DNA from: Parascedosporium putredinis
Lineage: Eukaryota > Ascomycota > Sordariomycetes > Microascales > Microascaceae
Direction: 5' to 3'
DNA: 64,000 bases
NCBI GenBank assembly: GCA_949357655.1
Contig: CASHTG010000003.1
Coordinates: 496,001 to 560,000 of the forward strand
Below are positions 36,332 to 49,004 of the stretch, piece by piece. Position 1 is the first letter of the stretch. Each line of letters begins with the position of its first letter. A model generated the notes under the pieces. The model saw only the letters and a program-made list of their open reading frames with translations. It ran no database searches and was not told where the DNA came from. Position numbers and translations under genes: made by a program.

Positions 36332-39300
36332 AGAAAGGCTTCGTCATAGTCTCCTTCTTCTTTTTACATCTCCTCGCACCTCTATTCTCCGCCGGGAGAG
36401 TTCGCCTATCCCCTGGCTCGTTTCCCGGTCACCGCACTTTTTCCTTTTCTGGATTCAAATCCCTTTTGACTTCTTTCTGCATCATTCCGCATCGGCTTTT
36501 GGCATCTCTCAATAAGACTACAACAAAAAAAAAAAAGGGTAGGGGAAGGGCGTCGTATGGCGTGGTTGGAAAATGCTTCAAGCGATTGATAAATACCCCA
36601 AACTCTTTTATTTTTATTTTATATCTTTTTCTCTTTCTCGATTTGCGCCCTTCAACCTCGGCTCTGTACACTTATTAGCGTATTCTTCCATTCTCTTTTG
36701 GGGCTCCCTTAATCTTTCGATTGCTGCCAATGGCGGTTGCATTCAAACGACCTCACCTCATACTCCATCGCCTTCCTCTCCCTTCAAACCATTCATGGAT
36801 GCATGTGAGGAAGCTACAATATCTCCAGTTGCTTTAGTGCTCTGCCCGTTCTCTAGCACGTTCATTTCCTTCTCGTTTTCTCTTAAAGCCTACGTTGTTC
36901 ATTTAGCAAGCGATCTCATGAATTTACATGTAATACTCATTTTCAACCCCATTGACCTTGTAATGGTCTCCCCGCAGGAACCCTCTTGATGGTTTGAGTA
37001 AATGCATCGATATCGATGTTCAGAATGTAATACCCTGTTTACTTGGTAATCCGGCCGGCCCCCACGTGTCGCCCGAGGAAGAGACCCTTTGCGGTTGCCG
37101 GTGCGTCACACAAGCCTTCCGAGCTTGAGAGCCTCATTAGCACAAAAGACAAGAGGCATGGGTCCAAGATGGAGGATGGGCCATCAAATGAAGAAAGAGA
37201 GAGGGCGCCCCTCCGAAAGGGGAATTCACCCCACCACTTCACGGCATTGGTGGTGACCAAAAAGAGAAAACATTCCGTCCACTCCCCACACATACCGAAT
37301 CTCAAGGTACAAGCGGGCAGTTTTTTGTGTTCCTTTTTTGGGTTCTTTTTCCTTGGGGACAATGCATGTAGTGCAAGGGAGGATGAAAGTGATAGGAAAG
37401 AGAAAAACGAACAAGAAAAGGAAGAAAAAGACGCGAGGCATACGTACGCCGCAAGAGAATGGATGTCCAATCGGAAGAATTTGGTTACCCTGCGCCCTCC
37501 AACGTCTGCTCACCTTCTTTGGCAAGGGCCCATCATATCATTGCATCAACTTCCACATAACTGGCCGAATGGTTTGACATCCCGCCTTGTGATCTGGTAC
37601 CACGCACGGGGAGCAAAAAACACCCGGTGAGGGTTTAATGCTTGCTCCTTCATCGCCCAGCACTCCGACTCAGGTTCCACATGTTCCATGTACAAGTAGG
37701 CAAATTGGAGATACTTGCGAGGGATCATGGGTTCTCAAGGACTTGAAGAAAAGAAAAGAAAAAGCAAAGCCAAGAAGAGGTCGCGTTGAATTTGCCTTGA
37801 CCAACCTCGCCATCACTCCCGCCCAACCGAGGTGATACCCGATATTGATCAACAAAACAAGCATGTTCTTCTTGGGTGGGTATCATTGCAGCAAGAGCGA
37901 ATCCGAAGACTTGCGCCAATGAAGGCGAAAACGACGTCTAGGGAGCTAAAGTAAAAAAAAAAAAAAGAAAAAAGACGAAAATGCTCCCCAAAAAGCCTGA
38001 AGGATCGGAAACCGGGGCTTCGTCCAGGCTGCGTGGGAAAAAGGCTGCAAGGATTACCGCAACATTCAGGCCAGACCGCTTCCGCTCCGGCCCTTTCCAG
38101 CGGTTTCTGAGGTGTACTCGCCTGCCGCCTTAGCGATGATTGGCCCTTGAAGCGTCGTCTTTAATCCGCCAAGGCCCGGTCACTACGGCGTGAACACCGG
38201 CCGCAAAGAGGCGTTGATAGGGGCGGGTTCTGTGGGGAGTGAGATAGAAGCCTGGAGCTACATACTCGATACGTACGGATGGATTGGTGACGGTGGCCTC
38301 GGATGCACGTCCACGACGGACGGGGAACTGTGGGGGACCCTCCCCAGCAAAAACCCTGTTCCGCCTCCAGCGCACCAATGACTAAAGGGATCCATGAAGC
38401 GATGTGCGCTGCTGGTGATCGTGTCGAGAGGGTGAGGGAGCCTTAACCTGCTCCCAACAGATGAATGATTCCTTTCTCATATTGGATCGCGACTTAGGCC
38501 TGTAGCGACTCAATTACTTGTACCATAGCTAAGAAGTGCGGAAGAAAAGTAAAACGTAAAAAGATAAAGAAAAAGAAACGAACGAGAAGCCCCCTCTATC
38601 GACGTCAACGAGGCCTCTCGGAGTCCGCAGTTCCGGAACAATAATAATAATATGCATCCCATCTCGGCATGGAAATATTGTCGTGGGTGCTCGTTTGTGG
38701 GGGAAGATGGGGAGGCAAGGCGGTGGAGAACGCCAGGTTCGACGAGGATTCGGGAATGTAGCACAGCGCATGGAGCCACCCAAGCGACGGTTGGGAGGGC
38801 GTTTAGGGCTTGCTGACATGGAGGGCTGCAGAGTAACATCAATGAGAAATGTTTCGGGCAAAGCAAGATTGGTCCCGGTTTTGAGTCGTGAGTTGTGTGA
38901 CGTGGGAAGCGGTGAAGGGTCGTGTCGCATACCCCTCGCCCCCACCTTCCACTGACAACTTCGTGATGAAACCGCAGTGGAGAACCCGGAGATATGAAGA
39001 CGATCGGAGACGTGAGGAATGTGAAGAGAAGTGAGGATAGCTTCTTGCTCTTCCTCTCCGCCTCCGCGTTCTTCTCTCCCCTTGTCCCCCCTGCCTGACT
39101 TCTTAGAAGAGGGTGCGCCATCGGATTTTTGCTCGGGCGCTGATCCCATCTCGAGAGTGGGGATACTGGGCGGAAGCGGCCCTTCCCTTATCCTTAGGCC
39201 GTTCGGAAGCCCAGGGATTGGTCTCGGCCCTTTCCGGAGGCTGGATGATGGGGGTTGAGCTTCAAAGGAAGCCATGTGCCCTTGTAATGGGTTAATGCCT

Positions 39301-42300
39301 GAAGAAGAAGAAAGGGCGATTAGAGGCAAGGACCGCTGACCTGCCCAACGTAGGATTCGGTCACGGCGAGACTAATACCGCCATGCATCATCTAACTGCC
39401 GGTAATTCTAAAAAGTACGGCAAGGGAACAACTTAAGCGTGAATAGCGTGGGTGTTGTCTACGGAGAAGGAATGAAAAAAAAAAAAAAAAAGGAACAAGG
39501 AGAAAAAGGAAAGAAATGAAATGACAGCCGCAAGGAACGCGGTCCAGACTCGAGCCAAAGAGTCGTCCTGGGCTAGCATCTGACATTCAAGACAAGTCTG
39601 TAATCTCTGGTCGTCGATCTCGGAATGATTTTTCCTCCGTCCTTTTCTTCTCATTTCCTTCTCGATCCTCCCCTTTGCCGACCTCGAAATCACTGCGAAC
39701 AAGACCGCTTGCTTCCGAGAGAAGAGTTGAGGGAGGGGACGTAAGGCAGGGGGTCAGCCTTTCATTGGCCTGGGGGTGACATTCACGGTGACGGCAAGGC
39801 TTCTCGTCGGTTGGTGAACCCATGTCGCGCAGTTGGGAAAATCGGACGTCCCCCACCCACATCCTTCCCTCGGCAATAATATCACATCTCAACTTTCCGG
39901 AAATCTTCTCCCGAGATGAGGAGGCGACGCTGGGGATTCAGCAAATGCGGTTCCTTTAAGATCGGGCTTCAATCAGATGATGATGAAAACTGAGGAGGGA
40001 GAAATGAAGCGATCCGGAAGAGGACGAACGAAGCCCAAAAGGGACGGAAGGGAAAAATGGATTTAGGAAAGCCCCAAGATCGAGATGCAGGCCTCAGGGA
40101 ATATATCTCCATCAGTCCGAATATTGTGCCAGGCGCATGAGGCTTCATCCGCCTCCCGAGTCAGAAAGGTCAACGGCGTTGTTAGGGTCAAGCTTGATCC
40201 CTCCCATCTCCTAGGCTTCTTGATGGAGGCGTTAATGGCGACAATATCGCCGAAGAAAGCCATCACATCTGTCCCACTTGGTCGAGTCATGTGGGCACCC
40301 TCCGCAAAGCGGAGTCAAGGGTCAGGAGTCACACTAAGCTCGACTAGGTAGGCAAAGTCGAGTTGATCCAACAGCATTGTGTCCTCCGAGGGGTGTGGAC
40401 CACACGGCCACCCCAGGCCAGCGCTCGAAGCTTATGCAACTCGCGATAATCTGCGAAAATCTCGATTCGAGCCATGCCGGGCTCCGACTAGCAGGTGTGA
40501 CGGGCCTGTATTATCGCTGGCTGCCCTTCGGGCTGGTTGTAGCAGTGTAGTGTAGGTTCGAAAAAGGGGCCCACATAGACCTGACATACCACACCGTCTG
40601 GCTAATTGCCCAAAGGTGTCTATCGATTGCTCCTGGAGGAGAGCATATATGGGCTTGCCGGAGGATGAGATACTCTTGAAGAAGGTTATAAGACACCACC
40701 TCCTCAGGGAGTTAGAAGAGACTCAGTGCCATGCCTCTAATCTTGGCGTACGGGTGTAATAATTGCCGCCGCGACCAGTATCTGGGCATCAAGGCTGATG
40801 GCTATCGCTTCAAACGGAAGAAGGAGGGTTAGTGGGGGCAGTTCGTCTGTCCTATCCGTAAGCCTTGACTAGGAAAAGGCTCAACGCTTGCTTTTCCCGA
40901 TGGCTTGCTTGTTGTCTCGTGGCTGTTGGGCCCTATCCTCTAGCCAGATCGAGGTGAGAGGGAAATATTGGCAATTGGCAAAGTCCTCCATCTCTATTCC
41001 TATGGGGGCCAGCCAGCTCACTCGTCGTCGAACTGCAAGGTCTGCGCACTGGAGATGCAGTCCAGGGGTTCGCCTAGGGGTTGCCGGACCTCAGCTGAAT
41101 GGAGGTGGACCTCTCGGGTTACTCAAACACTCCCGAGCACCCATGCCGTCCTCCCGCACCCCATGTACGCTCTCCAAGTCGTGGAGCGGGCCATCGTGAG
41201 GGACACCATCAGAGATCTTCCATGTAAGATGTCGGTGAGTGAGCGATGGATGACTGGACCCATCAGCGACCAAGCAGCGTCACATCAGCCATGGTCGCAC
41301 TGGTTCGGGGAGGGAATGATCCGTATCTGTCAACCAAATCGTCTGCCCCGGATAAATTGGGTCTCGAGGCACCCCAAAGCCTCCATGTCGTGCGCCCAGA
41401 CAGAGTTGCGATGTTTGACCAAGGAAGCTTACCAAGTGGCGACTCCCGGGAGGTTGTGGAGGACGTAGGGAAATACATGCGGGTTTACAGCGATCCAGGA
41501 GGTCCCTCGTACACCCGCACACCAAGAAAAAAAACCGTTCTTTGGCTGTTGGTTTGAATGCCCGGCGCGGTCCACGGCATCACCTCACCCCAGCGCAACT
41601 CATTGTGCAGGGTGCGCAACAAACTCCAAAAGCAAGCTCAATGAGCTAAGAAGACGAGGTAGAAAGAGCAAGCTTGCCGCGCGCCCGCCCCCGCTGATAT
41701 TTGCGGTCACCCGCAAGTCGATAACAGCAACCAAGACACCCACTGGCCGGCTCGGTCAGGGACCCTGAAAAGACGAGCGTGGCTTTTCATCTCTGCTATG
41801 TTATTCTTAGCTGGAATCGGCGTGAGTGGATTGTCGATTACTTGTGGGACGAACAGCTTCGTTTTCCTCCTTCTGCATCTTCACAGACCTTTTGTCTATT
41901 CCCGTCTCGAATCTCTTTTTTTCCTTTCCTTTTTCCTCTTTTTCTTCTTCCTTCTTTTTTCTTGTTCCCCCTCGTTCTTCTTTTTTCTTTCTCTTTTTCG
42001 GGGTTTCTCTCCCCGTTTCCTTTCCTAACAACAACGTCTGCCATCTCCTTGGATTTCTGCTGCAGCACTCCGTCTCAACAAAGCTGACGCCTGCAGCATT
42101 GGCAACCTGGCATCCACTTCAAGTCTCATCTTCATCTCACATTTCTGCTTGTCTCACACACTTTTCGGTATGCAGAAATGAAGCAACGACCCTCCACTCT
42201 CAAGTGATGATCGAACAGCAAACGCTGAAACAGTTTGACTATTGGCTTCGGGCGACGGCTTCATCAGGGAACACTGATTCGTAGGAGCACGAATCGCCGG

Positions 42301-44373
42301 TCAACGTTGCCTTTCGGGACATGCCGCTGAACTGAAGAGACCGTAAGCTCGTTCTGAACGTTCCGAATACAAAGAACCCCTCGCCCAAGTGCGGTTCAAC
42401 AGACGTGCGAGAAAAACGCCACGTATTGCCACGGTCATCGTCTCGAGGAGCAGGCAGTGTACGTGCATATCCGATAAAAGGTCTCGGAGGAGCTGCCGGG
42501 TCCAACACTAAGCAGATATCGAGCCTGAGAAGGAGGCCTTTTGTTTTATCCCCCTTCCCCTGTTCACTGAGAGTGCTCGTTTCACGGCAAAGGACCGGAG
42601 GTGGCTGCACTGTCGTGATCTGGGTGTCCTTCGTGGCCTGAGGCCACTTCCTCATCTGGCTTCAAAGAAACGGAGGGGATCTCGGGTGGTTCGAATAAGG
42701 AAAAAAGGATTGAATCCCTTGATGGTGGATGGACCCCAGCCAACAGACACACTAGCGTGCATTGATCGTCTGGTACCTGAACGACAAGAAATCCTCACAT
42801 TCAAAGTACCTCTCGTTATTTTCCCCCTCAAACCTTCTCTTGAAGGTATCCACTAGCAGACCGCTCAATTTGGAAAAGGATAATACCTTGGAAAGCTGAA
42901 TAGGTTTGCGTGTGGCATCGGGATTGAGGCAAACGACAGCGGGAACCGCAACAAGATTCTCACCTGAGCGCAATCGATCCGGCCGCAAAGGTTTGCCCTC
43001 ACCCGTGCTCCTTCCCAACCGTCGACGCCCCATCTGAGCATCTCCATCAACCCATCAACATCCCTTGTCTTCCTTCCCCCTTGTTCACGCCCCACCTTCT
43101 CCGCCCACTCATTCCCTCTAGCGCGCTTTCCATTGACGGTTGACACCACAACAGAAACGAGGGCGCTTTCCTGGCGGATCTGCTTGCGCGGTCGTGCTTC
43201 TCGAACCACAGCCCAAGGGTGTACATCGACCGCTGTTGTGACAGGAACTTGCTATCACGCGGACGAACTCCACTGAGCTTTCCAATTCCAAGTCAAGCCT
43301 GGCACTGGTCACCGACAACCGTTTTTTCTCATCTGGCTATTATTGCTTCCGGAAGTCCTGCAACCCCTTGAAAAGTCCCAAGACGTCCAGGTGCCGTTGT
43401 CGCCCTAGACCAGGGTGCAGTGCTATCTTTTACCTTCTTCCAATCTTTGACTGTACCTACACTTGGTAGCCCGGTTACGTCTCACACGTGCTCCTGCCAT
43501 CCAAGTCGCTGTGTGCTCTGGTCATCAGCCAAAATTTGGTTGTTCCTACCTTCCCGAAAGCAACATCAATTACATACACGTACGAGCCTTCCTCTACCTC
43601 AGTGCCTCAGTGCCTCAGTGCCTCCGCAATACTAGCATTAAGCAGCACTGAGCATTCAAAGCCCGAGCTGGCTGCCCGCTCTAAGACTGCCAGTACCCCC
43701 TAGAATCAGTTTCTTGGCTGCCAAAGAGTTCCCAGCACGAACACTATTGTTGTTGACCTTCCTTGAACGGCCGTCGATAACGAGGCAGAGCAAGCCTCGG
43801 GACCTTGCGTGTCCCTCCTAGTGGGACGCGGATTTTGGCATCGCCTCTCGTAACTGTTTAACCCTCCCTGAAATCATCTTGGAGTGCAATATTTGGCACC
43901 CAAGCCCATTGAACTACGCGCCGCTGTCCCCAAGCTACGCAACCTTAAACGGCGCTGTCCGGCTCAAAGACTAGTGACGGGCCTCCACTTCCAAGTTGTT
44001 TGCCGTTGGGCTGGACGCCTGGGGCCTCTTGAGCCTTTCTGGTTCATTCCTCAGAAGCTTGGGAACATCCAGTGTCTCCGCTTGCACAGGATATTGCTCA
44101 AAAGCGAGTCACCTACCCTTCCTTTGCGCGCATTCCTTTTAAATCGCCAGCTACCCGCCATTTCCCCCTTTCTTTATAAACTTGGCATCGTCCCATTCTG
44201 CGCGGAAACTTTGCCCAAGGCCTCATAAGACGCTCCTGGACTGTTGTAGCGTCCCAAAGCACCTCACCACCGGGATAACCTTCTACAACTATCACAGCCC
44301 CGCTGTCACTTGGCGATAATCTGCACAATCTGCATCCACGGCAACCTGACAGGTCAACTGTACGAAGAAGAAA
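36332..44373. other. 8-kb gene-poor stretch
   Basis: This is the largest interval without a gene I can support. It begins with the PEBP 3' UTR and ends with the leader of the HMT1-like gene. Between them I see a CT-rich block at about 41880-42030 that looks like a promoter leader without an obvious gene behind it, an (AAT)n string near 38640, a 17-base A run at 39475-39491, a small hairpin at 40300-40314 and three copies of an 8-base unit (GTGCCTCA) at about 43597-43624. Overlapping open frames around 40888-41557 and a 266-codon minus-strand frame at 38529-39329 lack recognisable domains. Base composition does not shift towards AT, so a silenced transposon is not indicated. Confidence 0.5.
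39475..39491 (+). repeat. poly(A) run of 17
   Basis: An uninterrupted 17-base A tract in non-coding sequence. It shows that A runs were retained at length while G and C runs in nearby genes appear shortened. Confidence 0.95.
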
Positions 44374-47300
44374 ATGGCAGATCCGCCCATCGATCCCCTC
44401 GAGGGCTTACATTATATATATCCCGCCTTCATCTTCACGTACTTCATGGTATCCACCATCGTATCCGTATGTACCTTGGAGACTCTTACGGCTGCAGCCG
44501 ACGGTAAAGACAAAAGAATTCCCAAAAAGATCCTGCTCAACGGTTCCTTACTGGTGGTCTTTACATACTTCTCGCAGCTAGCTGCTATTTTGGGTTCTTC
44601 TATATCCGGGCATGCTTGGTTAGGTCGCGAGGACGTCATTGTCGGCTGGCTCTCATGCTTTATGGTGTTTGGTATCCAAACAGCTTCCCTAGCGAAGACT
44701 GAACACCCTGTATGGTACCCTCTTTGCGGCTCCTGGATCATTGCAACTCTTTTCGAAGTGCTTTTGGCCACATTTTACTTCATCTATCCTCACAAGCTTC
44801 TGTCCGGACTACCGTCATTCCTCTACGTGGGCTTTTCGTCTTTCCGCGCTGTCCTTTTCGTTGCCTTGGCACTCACATACTTCCTGCGACGCGATAGTCC
44901 AGATTCTACGGACATAAGCGACGAAGAGTCACAACCCCTGCTTGCGGAAGATAATGTTAACAACGAGGCTCAGGCTTCTGCTAATGGCCAGGCCGGGAGT
45001 CAAAACCAAACATCTGGCTACGGAGCCACCCAAGCGAGCAAGGTAGCAGCGAATAAACAGCCCGTGGAACTTCCATACGAGAGACGGCTGAGAGAAGGCC
45101 GAGAGAAGATGGAAAAGCGGCTTCAAGAGGATGGCAACTGGTTCACCTACATCAAAAGTTTGCTGTAAGTCCTTGCCCGCTTCCTATTTTCGGTACCAAC
45201 TTTTGTTTGAAATCTCGCGAGCTCCGGCGTTTATCTTTTTCGGTACCCGTACAATGACTAATATAGCACTATAAAATAGATTCTTTGGCCGTATATCTGG
45301 CCGATAGGGAACCGTAGACTTCAGTTTCGTGCTATTCTTGTCGGAATCAGTCTTCTGGTCAAAAACGCTTTAAACCTACTTATTCCCCGACAGATGGGTA
45401 TCATTATGGACATACTCGGGGCACACGTCAAGGAAGCCCTTGGATGCAAGTGATACTGTTCGCTGCCCTCAAATTTCTTGCATCCGACTCCGGGATCGAT
45501 TATGTGCGTCAGAGAATCTACTTCCCACTAGAGTACTACTCGCGGGACGCCTTGATAACTGCAGCCTATCGCCACATCCTCAGCCTCTCCGCCGATTTCC
45601 ATGATTCGCAGAGCACTTCGGACACAATTTTGGCCATACGGGGCGGCGAAACCATTTCCTCAATGGTCGATAAACTGGCATTTTCGGCCTTCCCGCGTAT
45701 TGTAGATCTTATCATTGCCATCATCTACCTGTCTCTCAAGTTTGGTCCGTACGAAGGTTTCATCACCATCTCAACCGCGGTCTGCTATCTACACGTTGCG
45801 GGAATCCTTGTGGATGGTATGAAGGAAGCTCGACGGGATCAAGTGGCATCATACTACGATAAGAACAACCTCCTTCAAACGGGAGTGGAAGGCTGGCATA
45901 CCGTGACTGCCTTCAATCAAACTGGGTACGAGGACAGCAGGCATGCCGACGCCGTCCGGACGTACACAGCAAAGACCAAGGTTCTCTACTTCAAATGGTT
46001 CAGCATCCACGCCCTCCAGTCCCTGGTGCTCCTTGCCGGTCTCCTCTCTGGCTCGTTCCTGGCCGTTGCTCGGATACAGAATGGCAAGGCGACTCCGGGT
46101 GACTTCACAATGCTTTTGATGTACTGGAGCCAACTGACGGGCCCTTTGGTGTTCTTCTCCTCGCTCGGAAAACAAGTCAGCAACGACCTCATCCATGCCG
46201 AGCGCCTCTTAGACATGATGTATAAGAAGCCAACAATTACGACTAAGAGGGGAGCTCGACCACTGTTGTATAGCAAGGGTGAGGTGGAATTCGACAATGT
46301 CTGCTTTGCTTACGATAACCGGAAGAACATCATTGATGACTTGACATTTACCGCCCCAGGAGGCCAGTGCATCGCCTTCGTTGGCGCGACCGGGGCGGGA
46401 AAGTCGACTATACTCAAACTCCTTAGTCGGCTCTATGACGTTACAAGCGGCACGATTAGGGTAGACGGGCAAGATATCCGAGAGATCGATTTAGAGAGGT
46501 AAGGCTTGGTGCTCCCCTTCACCTGCTGCGGCCACTAATGTACAAGCTATCTATAGCCTTCGGAGCCGGATTGGGAGTGTGCCGCAAACCCCCGTTCTTT
46601 TCAACGACACTATCTTAAATAATATCCGCTACGCTCGAATTACCGCTTCTGACGAGGAAGTCTATGAAGCTTGCAAAGCTGCCTGGATCCATGATAAGAT
46701 CTTGTCATTCAGTGACGGTGTGTACTCTTCTATGCGTTGTCCGCTGCTGAATTCTCACTGTGTGCTAACTTGCTGGGACAGGATATGAGACTCGAGTTGG
46801 AGAAAGAGGAATGTAAGTAAAATATGGGATCGAATAATTCATGGCGACTAAGGTGACCCGATCTAATCCCATTATCTCGCAGAAAACTTTCGGGAGGCGA
46901 ACTTCAACGAGTGGCTATTGCAAGAGCCATGTTGAAAGACCCGGATCTCGTGGTTCTTGACGAAGCAACTAGCGCGGTTGATACCGATACCGAACACAAG
47001 ATTCAGCAATCTCTCGCCCGGCTTTGCGAAGGTCGCACAACTTTTGTCGTAGCGTAGGTTCTCAGGACATATTCCGGATGCGAACATTGAACTTACACTT
47101 AATTATAGGCACCGCCTGTCTACCATAATGAATGCCGATCGTATTATTGTCATTGGCGAGGGTACTATACTCGAATCCGGAGATCATGAGACTCTTATCC
47201 GATCGGGGGAAATACGCCGATCTATGGTCGAAGCAGGTGTTTTTGAAGCCGAAGAAGGCTAGCAAAGGCGATACGCAGTCGTCTACGCCTTCAACCCTGA

Positions 47301-47503
47301 TTAACGATTTAGAGCCAGAAACCGCTGAAGCGGAACTAAGCAAGATCCACGAGGCGATGCGATGTGTGGCAAAAGGACAAGACAGCGAGTCTGAGGGCAG
47401 CCAAAAGGATGAGGATGCATCCACTTCTGGGGAAACTAAATGCGAGGTAGACTCTTCTGGAGAATCATCTAGTTCTTCGGATGAATCTAATCGTGAGCTC
47501 TAG
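44374..47503 (+). CDS. HMT1-type vacuolar ABC half-transporter (ABCB, heavy-metal tolerance)
   Basis: This is a half-size ABC exporter with an extra N-terminal membrane domain, as in fission yeast Hmt1, which moves phytochelatin or glutathione conjugates of metals into the vacuole. The N-terminal domain has about five spans (from YIYPAFIFTYFMVSTIVSV to SFRAVLFVALALTYFL). A charged linker leads to the transmembrane core (LQFRAILVGISLLVKNALNLLIPRQMG onward). The nucleotide-binding domain carries Walker A GATGAGKST, Q-loop SVPQTPVLF, signature LSGGELQR, Walker B DLVVLDEATS and the switch His in AHRLSTI. Exons are 44374-45164, 45280-46498, 46557-46717, 46782-46812, 46883-47053 and 47109-47503. 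Frame breaks occur near 45285, 45442 and 47207; the last needs two added bases or one removed. The frame stays open for 63 codons after the TAG at 47501-47503, with a plausible family tail, so the end is uncertain. Confidence 0.9.
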
Positions 47504-49004
47504 GGTTCGAAGTTGAATCCGGTTGCCCCTGTATTTACCCCCAATTCTTTGGCTAGCCGCAGTGCTCTGGGCTCTCTAGATATAGCCACTTCAGCACCGC
47601 AATCAGGACACCGGGAAGGCTCGGGCCACGCCACTCAAGGAGACGAAAAGGTCCATGAAACTGCAGAGTCGAGGGCCGGGGAAGGTTCTAAGTAGGGAAA
47701 AGGCCTTCCAGCTTCTAGCGACGGCTTTGGAAGGAAAAAGGGGTTAAGTTCAAGGTCCGAGGGGCCCAATCGCTCGAGCCGACTGAAATCAATATCGCCA
47801 TGTACCGCCGCCCCGAGTACTCGCGCCGGGCACAGTCCCGCAGTGAGCCTGGGTTGCGACGAGCCGAGTCAGACGAGGGCCATGGGGCGCCCGTTTATAA
47901 TACCTTCCAGGTAAGAGGTACTTAATGACCTGACCTCCTGAGACCCATACCCCTAGGGCAAAAGGCACCTTACTTACCTCATCTCAGACTCGTCGTAAAG
48001 CGTCAGGCCCGATTGTAATGCGCTCGAACGGTGCGGGTCGAGACAACGCGTTTCTTCGACTCCACTGACCGGTCAACGGCTGGCTGGCTGTCGGTGGTGG
48101 TGATGGTCCATTGTACGGCCTTCATTCTTGAGGTTCTCAGGTTTAAAGCAGCCTCTCGGCGCTTTCCGTTACATTTCAGAGCGGACGGTAGTTGCACGTC
48201 GTACTAGTAAACGCGCAGGTAGGAGAGAACTATTTAACCTGGCGTAGCGGGCTTGGCTGAGAGACGATGCTCTGTTCAGAGCGAGAGAGATCGCTCATCT
48301 CCGCCCTCCCTACTTCTAGGCTGGGCTGAACTCATTCGGGAGACAACGTCTTCAACGGGAAGTTCATGTTATATGGTGACAGCAATCGGGTGTATTCTTC
48401 ACCCCTCTCGATGCTTGGTATTCTTTGCGGCGTGTCCTTATTGATATCGGTATTTTCTTTGGAAAGGGGAAAAAGGGGTAGAGAAAACAAAATACGACGT
48501 TATGAAGGTCCAAAAGTTTATAGAGCTGATGAGGATGTCGGGCTTGTTTTTTATTCTTGTTTTGACCCTTGTTCGCTTCTAACCTCGTATGGATTATAAT
48601 CACCGCTTATTATTTGGCCAAAATATTGTATGATAGAAGCAGGCTGTTATGGGATTGGGTTGGCGAAAACCCCTCCAGTGGAATGAATAAACGGCGTTTT
48701 ATGCTTTCAGTGTTCGCTCTTTGAATCTACATGTATGGATCCATCCATGGATGTATGTGTCCGGCTGGCATACGCAAAGTCGCAGAGCGTGGCCGTTTCT
48801 TATGGAATGGGGCTGGGGGACAGTAACGGAGACGTTCTTTTTTTCTTGTTTTATATAAGAAACAGTCATCAAGAAGACTTATGGATGGGATTATGGGTAG
48901 AATGTGGGGCATCAAAACGTTTCTCGCTATCTCATGAGACCGTGCTCTATATATCCTTCAAACTTTGCCTCATCTGACGTCCTGTCTAGATCCTACCTTC
49001 ATCC
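47504..49004. other. convergent intergenic region, possibly holding the HMT1 tail
   Basis: The first 190 bases stay open in the HMT1 frame up to a TAG at 47693-47695 and encode LNPVAPVFTPNSLASRS, which reads like a transporter tail. The remainder should hold the 3' UTRs of the HMT1-like gene and SGT2. No other gene was recognised. Confidence 0.5.

Noticed and set aside
38529..39329. 266-codon open frame on the minus strand
   Set aside because: It is the longest open frame in the gene-poor interval, but it is low in complexity, overlaps another long frame on the same strand, has no domain and ends in an odd Phe/Ser-rich stretch. Chance openness in GC-balanced sequence is more likely.
40440..40500. 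tRNA-like B-box string (GGCTCGAATCG on the minus strand)
   Set aside because: No matching A box, anticodon arm or acceptor stem could be built around it.
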